From Bacillus paramycoides (GTDB lineage Bacteria > Bacillota > Bacilli > Bacillales > Bacillaceae_G), in assembly GCF_001884235.1 (NCBI RefSeq), contig NZ_MAOI01000123.1, forward strand, positions 62,001-126,000: a stretch of 64,000 nucleotides of DNA, in the 5' to 3' direction. Positions within the stretch are counted from its first letter, which is position 1; every line of letters starts with the position of its first letter. A program made the translations under genes and the position numbers. This document shows positions 18,516 through 27,746 of the stretch, piece after piece. The notes beneath the pieces are model-generated. The model worked only from the letters and a program-made list of their open reading frames with translations, did not search any database and had not been told where the DNA came from.

Positions 18516-18563
18516 AAAAAAGAGGATATTCCAAAATGAACTTTGGAATATCCTCTTTTTTTA
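18516..18563. terminator. bidirectional terminator before trhO
   Basis: AAAAAAGAGGATATTCCAAA pairs with TTTGGAATATCCTCTTTTTT with a short loop. It serves both converging genes. Confidence 0.88.
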
Positions 18564-18578
18564 TTACACTAATTCTGC

Positions 18579-19538
18579 TTACTTCCCTGCTTCGATTTGC
18601 TCTAATGCAGCAGCTACTTGCTCTTCTGTTAATTCGTGTTGTGCTACATAACGATTACGTGGGTGCACACGACATTCATGAGAACATGCACGTAAATGTT
18701 TTGCTTCATTTTCTTCAGAGCATAAAATTTTCTTGTTACATTCTGGATTTGCACAGTTTACATAGCGCTCACACGGTTCACCCGTAAAGTGATCTTTACC
18801 TACAATAACGTGCTCTTTTCGGTTTACTGGTACAGAGATACGCTCATCAAATACGTAACATTGACCATCCCAAAGTTCACCTTGTACTTCTGGATCTTTT
18901 CCGTAAGTTACAATTCCGCCGTGAAGCTGACCTACATCTTCATAACCTTCTCGAACTAACCAACCAGAAAACTTCTCACAACGAATTCCGCCTGTACAGT
19001 ACGTTAAAATCTTTTTACCTTCAAGTGTTTCTTTATTTTCTCTAATCCAATCTGGTAATTCACGGAATGATTCAATATCAGGTTTAATTGCACCTTTGAA
19101 GTGTCCTAAATCAAACTCATAATCATTTCGTGCATCAATGATAACTGTATCATCTTGTTTCATTGCCTCATAGAAATCTTTTGGCTCTAAATATTTCCCA
19201 GTTATTTCTTTCGGATTAATGTCATCTTCTAGACGAAGTGTAACTAACTCCGGTCGAGGACGCACGTGCATTTTCTTGAATGCATGCTCATCTTCTTCAT
19301 CTACTTTAAACACGATTCCATCAAAGCGTGGGTCGTTCTTCATTGCTTCCATGTATTTCTCTGTTTGTTCAACAGTTCCCGAACAAGTTCCGTTAATTCC
19401 TTCTGTTGCTACAAGAATTCTTCCTTTTAATTCAAGTGAATTACAAAATTCTAAATGCTCAGCAGCGAATTCTTCTGGATTTTCAATTGTTGTGTACATG
19501 TAATACAGTAATACTCTATATGGTTTTGTAGTTGCCAA
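18579..19538 (-). CDS. trhO: tRNA uridine(34) hydroxylase, rhodanese family
   Basis: This 319-residue protein has an N-terminal acylphosphatase-like domain, a rhodanese domain with the catalytic loop [16 protein letters not shown] (residues 179-194), and a C-terminal cysteine-rich tail ([28 protein letters not shown]) that probably binds zinc. This is the YceA/YbfQ (TrhO) family, which makes 5-hydroxyuridine at the tRNA wobble position using prephenate. The length fits the full family. It is monocistronic and divergent from mntH. Confidence 0.9.
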   Translation of the reverse strand: MATTKPYRVLLYYMYTTIENPEEFAAEHLEFCNSLELKGRILVATEGINGTCSGTVEQTEKYMEAMKNDPRFDGIVFKVDEEDEHAFKKMHVRPRPELVTLRLEDDINPKEITGKYLEPKDFYEAMKQDDTVIIDARNDYEFDLGHFKGAIKPDIESFRELPDWIRENKETLEGKKILTYCTGGIRCEKFSGWLVREGYEDVGQLHGGIVTYGKDPEVQGELWDGQCYVFDERISVPVNRKEHVIVGKDHFTGEPCERYVNCANPECNKKILCSEENEAKHLRACSHECRVHPRNRYVAQHELTEEQVAAALEQIEAGK

Positions 19539-19895
19539 TGTATTTCTACCACCTATCTAAATTTTAAAATCATGTATAAGTTAACGTTCATATCAAAACA
19601 TATATAATAAGAAAAAGTTTGCATAGTCAGCACATTTTCTTCTATTTACAATTTTTTCTATAAGTTAACAGAAATAAAAACAAGATTACAGAACAAAACA
19701 CTACGGTTATGTTGTAATCCCAATATATTATATATCATACAATTTCATTTCCATCAATTAATATGCTGTAATATAGGCTTTATGTTCACATAAATTTCAA
19801 AAACAGCCCTTTAATTTATTATCTTCCCCTTTATTCAGCAACCATAAACTCCCAAAATATTTTTACATCTTCACACCATTCATTGCATGCAGTCA
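19539..19895. other. trhO-mntH divergent intergenic region
   Basis: AT-rich sequence without a credible reading frame. It should hold the trhO promoter; near its right end lie the mntH promoter elements and the MntR box described separately. I see no other structured element. Confidence 0.5.
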
Positions 19896-19916
19896 TATAA
19901 TTTGCATTAAGGAAAC
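19896..19916 (+). promoter_or_regulatory. mntH -10 and MntR operator
   Basis: TATAAT (19896-19901) is followed directly by TTTGCATTAAGGAAAC (19901-19916), which differs at one position from the MntR box TTTGCCTTAAGGAAAC. The operator would cover the transcription start. This predicts repression of mntH when manganese is plentiful. Confidence 0.8.
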
Positions 19917-20026
19917 TTTTATGTTCAAATGAAATTGCCACATAATATATTTAAATGTATTGAAATAATGAGTAAGAATAAATACAATAATTTCATCAAG
20001 TTAAGATTTCAAAGGGGAAAACTACT

Positions 20027-21322
20027 ATGAATAAAGATATAACAAAAGATGAACAAGTCCCTTCTCAAAGTACTACAGTTCAATCAGCCCATTTAGTGTT
20101 AAGCGGACAAACAAAAGGCTTTAAAAGACTGTTACCATTCTTAGGGCCTGCTTTCATCGCATCAGTTGCTTATATTGATCCCGGGAACTTCGCTACAAAT
20201 ATCGCGGCTGGGTCACAATATGGGTATTTATTACTTTGGGTAATACTCGCTTCTAATTTAATGGCTGTATTAATTCAAACTTTATCAGCCAAATTAGGAA
20301 TCGCTACTGGGAGAAACCTTCCTGAAGTAGCTCGCGAAAACTTCCCCAAACCGGTTTCCATTGGTTTATGGATTCAAGGGGAACTCGTTATTATGGCTAC
20401 AGATTTAGCTGAATTTATCGGGGCAGCACTCGGCTTATACTTACTATTTGGAATTCCGATGTTGCCAGCTGCCTTAATTACAGCGGTTGGGTCATTTATT
20501 ATTCTTGAATTTCAACGCAGAGGCTTTCGTCCATTAGAAGCTATTATTACAGGAATGATATTTATCGTTGTTATCGCTTTTGGTGTCCAAGTCTTTTACG
20601 CAAAACCGGAATTAGGCCCTCTTCTTTCAGGACTATTTACTCCAAAGTTCCAAGGTGTGGATAGCATCTTATTAGCAGCTGGAATTTTAGGCGCAACCGT
20701 AATGCCACACGCAATATATTTACACTCGGCCTTAACGCAGCGCCGCGTAGTCGGAACAAATGATGAACAAAAGAAAAAGATTTTCCGCTTCGAATTCATT
20801 GATATTATTATTGCAATGGTTATCGCAGGAGCTATTAATGCAAGTATGCTAATTGTTGCTGCTGCACTATTCTTTAAAAACGGTCTACATGTTGAGGATT
20901 TAGATGTTGCATTTAATCAATTTAGTCATTTAGTCGGCCCTGCATCCGCCGCTTTATTTGGAATCGGACTCTTATCAGCCGGATTATCTAGCTCTTCGGT
21001 CGGCACAATGTCCGGTGATATTATTATGCAAGGATTCATTCGAATGCATATTCCGTTATATTTACGCCGATTTATAACAATGATTCCGCCTCTCGCTATT
21101 ATCGCTTTAGGCGTAAACCCAACTTACGCTCTCGTAATGAGCCAAGTTGTATTATCATTCGGTATTGCCTTTGCATTAGTACCACTTATTATGTTTACAA
21201 GTAATAAGAAGATTATGGGCGCACTCGTTAACCATCGCATTACAACATTCATTGCATGGATAATCGCTGCACTCGTTATTGTTTTAAATATTTTCTTGTT
21301 GTATCAAACGTTTGCAGGATAA
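20027..21322 (+). CDS. mntH: Nramp family Mn(II)/H+ symporter
   Basis: This 431-residue protein has about 11 transmembrane helices and the Nramp metal-site motifs DPGNFATNI (helix 1, residues 45-53) and MPHAIYLHSAL (helix 6), both intact. It imports Mn2+ and other divalent cations with protons. An AAAGGGG ribosome site precedes the ATG. The MntR box about 110 bp upstream supports manganese as the substrate. It is followed by a hairpin shared with the convergent hydrolase gene. Confidence 0.94.
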   Translation: MNKDITKDEQVPSQSTTVQSAHLVLSGQTKGFKRLLPFLGPAFIASVAYIDPGNFATNIAAGSQYGYLLLWVILASNLMAVLIQTLSAKLGIATGRNLPEVARENFPKPVSIGLWIQGELVIMATDLAEFIGAALGLYLLFGIPMLPAALITAVGSFIILEFQRRGFRPLEAIITGMIFIVVIAFGVQVFYAKPELGPLLSGLFTPKFQGVDSILLAAGILGATVMPHAIYLHSALTQRRVVGTNDEQKKKIFRFEFIDIIIAMVIAGAINASMLIVAAALFFKNGLHVEDLDVAFNQFSHLVGPASAALFGIGLLSAGLSSSSVGTMSGDIIMQGFIRMHIPLYLRRFITMIPPLAIIALGVNPTYALVMSQVVLSFGIAFALVPLIMFTSNKKIMGALVNHRITTFIAWIIAALVIVLNIFLLYQTFAG

Positions 21323-21328
21323 CGAAAG

Positions 21329-21375
21329 AAGAAGGCTGTCCCAAAGATTGTTTTAGAGACAGCCTTCTCTTATTA
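21329..21375. terminator. terminator of mntH
   Basis: AGAAGGCTGTC pairs with GACAGCCTTCT; the following tract is T-rich but interrupted. Confidence 0.7.
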
Positions 21376-21439
21376 ATTTTAAATTTTATTGTTAAATTAA
21401 TATTTTTTTCGACTCATTATTGTATCTTCTATTTACATG

Positions 21440-22273
21440 CTACACTGTTCTTTCAGCAAACTTTTTAAACTCTTTCTCTTCCTCAATAAACGGAAAATGA
21501 CTACTGTATTCAAATGTCGACAATATTGCATTTGGCATAAGTTCCGCCACTTCAATTGCACATTCATGTGGACACTGTGCATCATAAATTCCAGCGTAAA
21601 TATGAGCCTCTATATATACACTCTCTAATTGTGGACGTAAATCAAATGTAGGTAACTCCTTGTAAGAAAAGTAATCAAGACGTTTTGATACTGTTTTACC
21701 GCTATTTGGTCTAGTTATCATTTCGTCATATGCTGATTCATTATACAAAGACATCATTGTCCACTCTTTACTTACCGCACGCCTCTCATCAATTGTAAAA
21801 GCTGTGTCCCTGAGCACTGCAAATATTTCTTTTAAACGAGCATTTTGATTGTTCTCTCTACAATAAATACTATTTTTGTGATTCATATACTCAGCTGATG
21901 CACATAACCCACCAGCTATAATTTTCACAAGATTCTCTGGACACATTACCGCATACTGTAAAGCAAGCATCCCGCCTGTTGAATGACCTGCATACGTCCA
22001 TTCTTTAATATTTAACGCTTCACGTATTGCCTCTAAATCACGTACAGAATCTACTATTCCTAGATTAAATTCAGTTGTGTCGTGTGTAGAATTTCCACAC
22101 CCCCTTAAATTTATAAGGTACACTGTGTAAAGATTCGTAAATGCAGAGGCAAATAAGTTGCCATTGCTATTAAACTCACTGTATAAATGTGTTACACAAA
22201 GTGGTTTTCCTTCTCCCTTTTTAAAATACTCAAATTTCCCTCTATCAGTTTCAACGTAATGCTTCTCCCACAT
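21440..22273 (-). CDS. alpha/beta hydrolase
   Basis: This 277-residue protein has an alpha/beta-hydrolase core with the nucleophile elbow GHSTGGM (Ser about residue 97), an oxyanion region near HLYSEF, and a late His in YSSHFPF. An Asp in GIYDAQCP is the likely third member of the triad. The layout is that of the proline iminopeptidase/haloperoxidase branch, but the substrate is unknown. Its start lies only 13 bp after the stop of the M23 gene, so the two are probably co-transcribed. Confidence 0.8.
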   Translation of the reverse strand: MWEKHYVETDRGKFEYFKKGEGKPLCVTHLYSEFNSNGNLFASAFTNLYTVYLINLRGCGNSTHDTTEFNLGIVDSVRDLEAIREALNIKEWTYAGHSTGGMLALQYAVMCPENLVKIIAGGLCASAEYMNHKNSIYCRENNQNARLKEIFAVLRDTAFTIDERRAVSKEWTMMSLYNESAYDEMITRPNSGKTVSKRLDYFSYKELPTFDLRPQLESVYIEAHIYAGIYDAQCPHECAIEVAELMPNAILSTFEYSSHFPFIEEEKEFKKFAERTV

Positions 22274-22285
22274 CAGCGCTTCCCC

Positions 22286-23146
22286 CTAATTCCATTTTAT
22301 ATATTCGCCTCTTTCTGGCATCACTGCACCTTTTTCAGTTCGAAAATAAAGTGGCAATCCTTCCGTAAAAAACATACTCGTCTTGGATGGATCCTGTCTT
22401 TGATGATGGATATGTAAATGTGGTTCACTTGAACTTCCCGAGTTACCAACTTGAGCAATGACTTCCCCTTCGCTTACATGTTGTCCTTCACGCACTTTGA
22501 TGGAATCTCTCTTTAAATGTGCAATAAACAAATATGTCCCTGTTTCATCTAACTGTAAATAAATATGATTACCAGCCATTGATTCAAAATCATCTGTCCC
22601 TGGAACTAAATCTCTTTCATCATTTTGAGTTGATACAACTGTTCCTGAAGCTGGCGCTACTACTTCTGCCCCATATATTCCGTAATCCTCTAACTTAATA
22701 CTTTTCACTTCAGCAGGTGGAATAAGAATATCATATGCCCATCGTTCATTTGGTTTTATCACATGATAATTCGTATCAAGTCGATCACCACCCCATCCTA
22801 TTAGCGCTCGTTGATCCAATGGAAAACGGACTACTACTTTTGGAGTCATGGAATCTACTTCTGCCGGAAAAGCAATCCTCCCCATCCCACCAAACCACCC
22901 CGCGGGCCAAACACCAATTAGAGAAAAAAGAATAATAAAAATCATCACTTTATCTATACATTTTCTAAAGGTAATTTCCCATACAACAATGATTAAGGAG
23001 ACCAGTAAAATAACGATAGAAAATAAGCTGAAAATTTGTATGCTCCACCAAGCGAAAACTGATACAACACCATTAGCTAAATAAATTAAACTCCAACTTG
23101 TAATTAAAACAACAACTAAAATTTTTAATATAAATTTCTTCCACAT
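22286..23146 (-). CDS. membrane-anchored M23 (LytM-like) peptidase
   Basis: The 286-residue protein has three hydrophobic segments in residues 1-90 and an extracytoplasmic M23 fold with GAEVVAPASGTVV, GNHIYLQLD, LFIAHLKRDSI, GQHVSEGEVIAQVGNSG and the HLHIHH motif. The catalytic His in AHL and the HxH metal motif are present. The first metal motif, usually HxxxD, reads RWAYD, so its His is not in the normal position; either another His (for example YHVIKPNE) substitutes or the enzyme is altered. The role is likely cell wall hydrolysis or binding. Confidence 0.75.
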   Translation of the reverse strand: MWKKFILKILVVVLITSWSLIYLANGVVSVFAWWSIQIFSLFSIVILLVSLIIVVWEITFRKCIDKVMIFIILFSLIGVWPAGWFGGMGRIAFPAEVDSMTPKVVVRFPLDQRALIGWGGDRLDTNYHVIKPNERWAYDILIPPAEVKSIKLEDYGIYGAEVVAPASGTVVSTQNDERDLVPGTDDFESMAGNHIYLQLDETGTYLFIAHLKRDSIKVREGQHVSEGEVIAQVGNSGSSSEPHLHIHHQRQDPSKTSMFFTEGLPLYFRTEKGAVMPERGEYIKWN

Positions 23147-23228
23147 GCTGTATCCCTACTCTCATATCTTTATTCTCCATGATACGAAGTAAAATTTACA
23201 ACATATGAAAGAAATACTTACGACTTTC

Positions 23229-24320
23229 TTACGTTTTACTATATTGTGATAAAGCAACAGTAAAAACTGTTTCTTCATCGTTACTACGCACCGCTATATC
23301 CCCTTTATGAAGATATGCTATGCTCTTCGCAATCGCAAGTCCCATCCCTTTTCCACCCGTATGAGAGCTACGTGATTTGTCACCACGGTAAAACTTTTCA
23401 AAAACGTAAGGAAGATTCTCCTTTGGAATGCGTTGCCCTAAATTTTTAATTTCTATTTCAACATTCAATGCTCTTTTTGAAATTCGAATCAAAATTTCCT
23501 TTCCATCCTTCCCGTACATAATGCTATTACTAATTACATTTTCCAATAGTCTCACTATAAGTGCTACATCAACTTCCACATGTAGCTCCTCATCACTTTT
23601 AATATAAAAGCTCATATTGGCATCATCTAATTGTGGTACAAAATCAATCATAATTTGTTCAATTAATGCTTTCATATTTATTACATCTTTATGTAATTCT
23701 TTTTCTCTATAATTTATTTGACAGTATTCTAGCAAATCATCTACCTGACTTTTTAATTCATAGCTCTTTCGCTTTAATACACTTACATATTGTTCACATT
23801 CTTCTATATTTGAATGAAGCTTATTTCCTAATAGATCAGCATAACCTATTAAAGATGTTACAGGCGTTCGTAAGTCGTGCGAAATATTACTAATCATTTC
23901 ATTTTTCATTTCCTGTGATTTTTTTTCATTCTCAATAGACTCTTTTAAACTTTGGGCCATTCTATTAACATTCGTCGCTAATTCACCAATCTCATCGCTT
24001 TTCGAAATAGGTATATGTATTTCCAAATTACCATTGCTTATTTCCTTCACACATTGATTAATCTCATTCAATCTTTTTATAGTTGTTTTTGACAGTAATG
24101 CAAAATATATAGTGGTTAAAAGAAGAAAAACTATAAAATAAAGAAATGAATATCTTTCCTCTAACGCGACAACATCACTATATATACTTCCTAATAAAAT
24201 TTGAACTGATACGATACTTACTGTAGCTAACAAAATACTACATATGAATGCGAAAAAGAATTTAGCTCTAATTCCTTGTAATAATTTAATCTCCAATTTT
24301 ATATCCGACTCCCCAAACAT
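23229..24320 (-). CDS. sensor histidine kinase
   Basis: A kinase of about 363 residues with two transmembrane helices around a very short external loop (SVQILLGSIYSDVVALEERYS), so it probably senses the membrane or a partner rather than a large ligand. A HAMP domain (ISNGNLEIHIPISKSDEIGELATNVNRMAQSL), the phospho-acceptor site NISHDLRTPVTS, an N box (LENVISNSIMYG) and G boxes (GKGMGLAIAKS) follow. The start overlaps the response regulator gene. ATG 24320 is used here, but TTG at 24296, overlapping the regulator stop, is also possible. Confidence 0.85.
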   Translation of the reverse strand: MFGESDIKLEIKLLQGIRAKFFFAFICSILLATVSIVSVQILLGSIYSDVVALEERYSFLYFIVFLLLTTIYFALLSKTTIKRLNEINQCVKEISNGNLEIHIPISKSDEIGELATNVNRMAQSLKESIENEKKSQEMKNEMISNISHDLRTPVTSLIGYADLLGNKLHSNIEECEQYVSVLKRKSYELKSQVDDLLEYCQINYREKELHKDVINMKALIEQIMIDFVPQLDDANMSFYIKSDEELHVEVDVALIVRLLENVISNSIMYGKDGKEILIRISKRALNVEIEIKNLGQRIPKENLPYVFEKFYRGDKSRSSHTGGKGMGLAIAKSIAYLHKGDIAVRSNDEETVFTVALSQYSKT

Positions 24321-24984
24321 TTTGTATAAACTTCGGCTCTTTTGGATTTCCCTCAATCTTATTTCTTAACCTAGCAATGTGAACCATTACCGTATTATTA
24401 CTTTCATGAGCCCTTTCATTCCAAACACTTTCATATATTTCTTCAATTGTGAAAACACGATTTCTTGCAGCTGCCATTAAATGCAATATATCATATTCAG
24501 TTTTCGTAAGATTAATTGCCTGTCCATATAGCATCACTGCTCTCGACACTTCATCTATTTCTAAACCTCTAATATTTATTTTTTTTTCAATTACTTGAAC
24601 TGTATTTTGATTAAAATATGTATATCTTCTTAATTGAGCTTTCACCCTTGCAATAAATTCAATTGTACTAAATGGCTTTACGATATAATCATCTGCTCCT
24701 GTACTTAATCCGATTACTTTATCTACATCTGATGATTTTGCACTTAAAAACATAATCGGAATACTATGCGTCTCCCTTATCCTTCTACACAATTCAATCC
24801 CATCCATTTGAGGCATCATAACATCAAGGATAGCAAGTTGAATATTATTATTATTCAATATCTCTAATGCCTCTTCTCCGTTGTCAGCACTAAAAACCGT
24901 AAAACCTTCTTGCTTTAAATTTACATTTATGAATCGAATAATATCTCGATCATCGTCTACGATTAAAATTGAGTTTTTCTCCAT
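24286..24984 (-). CDS. OmpR/PhoB family response regulator
   Basis: This 232-residue regulator has a receiver domain (acidic pair DDD near residue 9-11, phosphoacceptor in LAILDVMMPQMDG, conserved Lys in IVKPF) and a winged-helix C-terminal domain (TKTEYDILHLMAA, NTVMVHIARLRNKIE, VWGVGYKIGD). The ATG at 24984 follows AAGAGGT; an upstream frame extension to 25029 lacks one. It is co-transcribed with the histidine kinase, whose start overlaps its end. The regulon cannot be named; the M23 and hydrolase genes just downstream on the same strand are candidates. Confidence 0.9.
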   Translation of the reverse strand: MEKNSILIVDDDRDIIRFINVNLKQEGFTVFSADNGEEALEILNNNNIQLAILDVMMPQMDGIELCRRIRETHSIPIMFLSAKSSDVDKVIGLSTGADDYIVKPFSTIEFIARVKAQLRRYTYFNQNTVQVIEKKINIRGLEIDEVSRAVMLYGQAINLTKTEYDILHLMAAARNRVFTIEEIYESVWNERAHESNNTVMVHIARLRNKIEGNPKEPKFIQNVWGVGYKIGD

Positions 24985-25127
24985 ATATAAACCTCTTTTT
25001 GAAATATATTCCACAATTAAGTTTAACATAAATTAAAATCGCCACTACACCTTGAATAATCTTTATTTTCAGATTAAATTATATAATAACAAATACATTC
25101 TATTTTCATATGAAAAGGAGCGAAGAC

Positions 25128-25658
25128 ATGTTTCCTCTATTAAAAACCGATCGACTCATTTTGCGAGAACTTACCGAAGAAGATGCGACAGGTATATTAC
25201 ATTGCTTTTCTAATACTGAAGTATTGCGGTATTATGGCCAAAAACCATTAGAGAATGTAGATCAAGTAAAACAAATCATTAATAATTTTAAGTTGAGTTA
25301 CAATGCAAGAAACGGCATAAAATGGGGAATCGAATTAAAGAACAAGAAAGGAATCATTGGAACAATTGGTTTTCATGATTGGTCTTCTGAGCATAAACGA
25401 GCAAATATAAGTTATGCCTTTTTCCCTGAACACTGGGGAAATGGATATGCTACTGAGGCAGTGTCTGAAGTTATATCATACGGTTTCCACACGCTTCATT
25501 TAAAACGGATCGGGGCAATTGTATTTCTTGAAAATGAGGCTTCAAATAAAGTGCTATTAAAATTAGGGTTTGAAAAAGAAGGGGTTCTAAAAAACTATAT
25601 GTATCAAAATGATATCCCATATGATACGAATTTTTATTCTTTATTAAAATCGGTTTAA
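25128..25658 (+). CDS. GNAT acetyltransferase, RimJ/RimL type
   Basis: This 176-residue protein shows the RimJ/RimL pattern LLKTDRLILRELTEEDA, GIIGTIGFHDW, a coenzyme A loop PEHWGNGYATEAV and LKRIGAIVFLENEASNKVLLKLGFEKEG. It probably acetylates an N-terminal or free amine; the substrate is unknown. ATG 25128 follows AAAAGGAG; the in-frame ATG at 25110 lies upstream of this site and is less likely. Confidence 0.85.
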   Translation: MFPLLKTDRLILRELTEEDATGILHCFSNTEVLRYYGQKPLENVDQVKQIINNFKLSYNARNGIKWGIELKNKKGIIGTIGFHDWSSEHKRANISYAFFPEHWGNGYATEAVSEVISYGFHTLHLKRIGAIVFLENEASNKVLLKLGFEKEGVLKNYMYQNDIPYDTNFYSLLKSV

Positions 25659-25672
25659 TAGAAATTATGTGT

Positions 25673-25714
25673 AAAAAAAGAAACCTCACTTTTAAAAGTC
25701 AGGTTTCTTTTTTA
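25673..25714. terminator. bidirectional terminator
   Basis: AAAAGAAACCT / AGGTTTCTTTT with an inner self-complementary ACTTTTAAAAGT. Serves the GNAT gene and the convergent oppA-like gene. Confidence 0.85.
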
Positions 25715-25726
25715 GAATAAATAATT

Positions 25727-27355
25727 TTACTTATTAGCGATATAAGCATTCTTATAAGTATAAACACCACCAAATTGATGCTTATCAATTCCTTTTACAT
25801 AATCCTTTTGTACATAAGCTGAACCAATATGATAAAGCGGTGCTATCGCAGCGTCTTCTAATACGATACGTTCAGCTTCTCGCAACGCTTCCCATCTTTT
25901 TGTCTGATCTAGTACAAAATCATTTTCAGCTTTTTTTATTAGCTCATCGTAATGAGGATTGGAGTAACTCATTTTATTATTTGGATTGCTTGTCGTAAAT
26001 GGCTCTAAATAACTAATAGGGTCTTTATAATCTGGTCCCCAAATTACCATAGATATATCGTACTCACCTGTTTGTTCTAATTGCAACTTTTGTTTAAATG
26101 GCTGTTGTTTAATTTGTATCGTTAATCCTTGTAAGTTCTTTTCTAAATCACCTTTTAAATATTCCGCCATACGTTTTGCGTTATCTTGTTCAAACGTTAA
26201 GAACTCCATTGTTATCTGTTCTACCCCAAGTTCTTTTTTCGCTTCTTCCCAAATACTCTTTGCTCTTGGTAAATCATATGGAGAAATATCTCCATTTTCT
26301 TTTCTGAAATCTTTACCTGTCTCTTCATTTTTGTGACCTTCTGGTACGAGTCCATTCGCAGACTTCGCCCCATTATTAATAAAATGAGCGACAAAATCTT
26401 CTTTATTTAACGCTAAGGAAATAGATTGACGAACTTTTTTATTTGCTAACGCTTTATTTTTTTCATTAAATCGAAGCATCGCAATTCCAGGATCGCTCGA
26501 CATATGCAATTCTTTTTTCCCTTTATACTTGTCTACAAATTGTGAATTAATAGCTACGCGATCAAGATTACTCGCTTCATATAAATTTACAGCTGTCATT
26601 GTATCTTTTACAATTTGAAAGTTTATTTCATCTAATTTCACTTTCTTTTTATCCCAATATGTATTATTTTTCTTTAATTGAAATTCTTGTTCATGCTTCC
26701 ATTTCTCTAACACGAATGGACCATTATATATGAGATTACTAGGCTCAAGTCCATAATTTTGCCCTTGTTCTTTCAAAAATGATTCATGCTGCGGTAAGTA
26801 TATCGGTAGCGCTAGCAACTGTAAAAAATACGGAGTCGGCTGTTCTAGTTCAACTTCTAGCGTATAATCATCTACTACTTTTACCCCAAGTTCATTAGGA
26901 GGAATTGCTCCCTTATGTATCTCTTTCGCATTTTTTATATAAAACAGCATGTACGCATATTGAGACGCTGTTTCATGGCTTACCGCTCGTCTCCACGCAA
27001 ACATAAAATCATTTGCTGTTACTGGGTCTCCATTTGACCACTTTGCATCTTTACGCAAATCAAATATATATTTTTTACCATCTTCACTTCTTTCAAACGA
27101 TTTTGCTACAGCGGGAATAGGATTATCTTGATCATCTAGTACATATAACCCTTCAAATATGTTTTGCATAACGTGCGCTGATGTACCATCCATCGTTTTC
27201 GCAGTATCAAGAGAAGGAATTTCTTCTGATACTGTTAGATTTAACACTTGTTTTTGAGCCTCTGTATCACTTTTATTAGCTTTATTAGTACAAGCTGTTA
27301 AAAATAAAGATGTAACAAGTGCCATTACCATTAAACGACTCTTTTTTCGCTTCAT
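25727..27355 (-). CDS. oligopeptide-binding lipoprotein (OppA/DppE-like)
   Basis: This 542-residue ABC substrate-binding protein has a lipoprotein signal (SLFLTACTN) and an SBP_bac_5 domain (SEEIPSLDTAKTMDGTSAHVMQNIFEGLY, KDAKWSNGDPVTANDFMFAWRRAV, VYNGPFVLEKWKHE, DPGIAMLRFNEKN, YKDPISYLEPF). It should capture peptides for import by an Opp-type permease. No permease or ATPase genes are adjacent, so it is an orphan that must share a transporter encoded elsewhere. A close paralogue lies at 60539-62179. Confidence 0.9.
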   Translation of the reverse strand: MKRKKSRLMVMALVTSLFLTACTNKANKSDTEAQKQVLNLTVSEEIPSLDTAKTMDGTSAHVMQNIFEGLYVLDDQDNPIPAVAKSFERSEDGKKYIFDLRKDAKWSNGDPVTANDFMFAWRRAVSHETASQYAYMLFYIKNAKEIHKGAIPPNELGVKVVDDYTLEVELEQPTPYFLQLLALPIYLPQHESFLKEQGQNYGLEPSNLIYNGPFVLEKWKHEQEFQLKKNNTYWDKKKVKLDEINFQIVKDTMTAVNLYEASNLDRVAINSQFVDKYKGKKELHMSSDPGIAMLRFNEKNKALANKKVRQSISLALNKEDFVAHFINNGAKSANGLVPEGHKNEETGKDFRKENGDISPYDLPRAKSIWEEAKKELGVEQITMEFLTFEQDNAKRMAEYLKGDLEKNLQGLTIQIKQQPFKQKLQLEQTGEYDISMVIWGPDYKDPISYLEPFTTSNPNNKMSYSNPHYDELIKKAENDFVLDQTKRWEALREAERIVLEDAAIAPLYHIGSAYVQKDYVKGIDKHQFGGVYTYKNAYIANK

Positions 27356-27500
27356 AAATTGCTCTCCTTAAAAATAAAATATTATAAAACGTTATATTTT
27401 GTTGCTTCTATAACAATAAGTCATTATACATTATAAGTGGTTAATTATTAACATTTTTTTAAGAGACATATCAGTGATAATTTATGTCTATTTCGTATAG

Positions 27501-27545
27501 GTGTTAGCAAGTTCGTTTGCAAACTTGTTAGCACTTTTATATTTC
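27501..27545 (+). terminator. hairpin in the oppA-toxin intergenic region
   Basis: GTGTTAGCAAGTT faces AACTTGTTAGCAC with two G-U-type mismatches, followed on the plus strand by TTTTATATTTC. No plus-strand gene precedes it, so its role is unclear. Confidence 0.45.
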
Positions 27546-27548
27546 TTC

Positions 27549-27713
27549 TTATATATATTTCCTCTCAAATACATCATACTTAGCTGCTAACTCTTCCAGT
27601 TTCTTTTCTCTGTATTTTGGAATTGCAAAAAATGGACTGCTGCTATTTTTCCGCTGTACTTTTGTGCGGAAAATATCCTTCCTTTTTAAATATTTACATT
27701 TTCTTCTGTTCAC
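27549..27713 (-). CDS. possible small protein, 54 residues
   Basis: An open frame on the minus strand runs from a GTG at 27713 to TAA at 27549, giving a very basic N-terminal half and an ordinary-looking C-terminal half (SSSPFFAIPKYREKKLEE...). Codon use looks like coding sequence. No good ribosome site precedes the GTG and the frame may be the remains of a longer gene displaced by the toxin island. I do not recognise it. Confidence 0.35.
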   Translation of the reverse strand: MNRRKCKYLKRKDIFRTKVQRKNSSSPFFAIPKYREKKLEELAAKYDVFERKYI

Positions 27714-27746
27714 CTCATAATTTTAATTGGGGAAAGGAGGAAGAAA

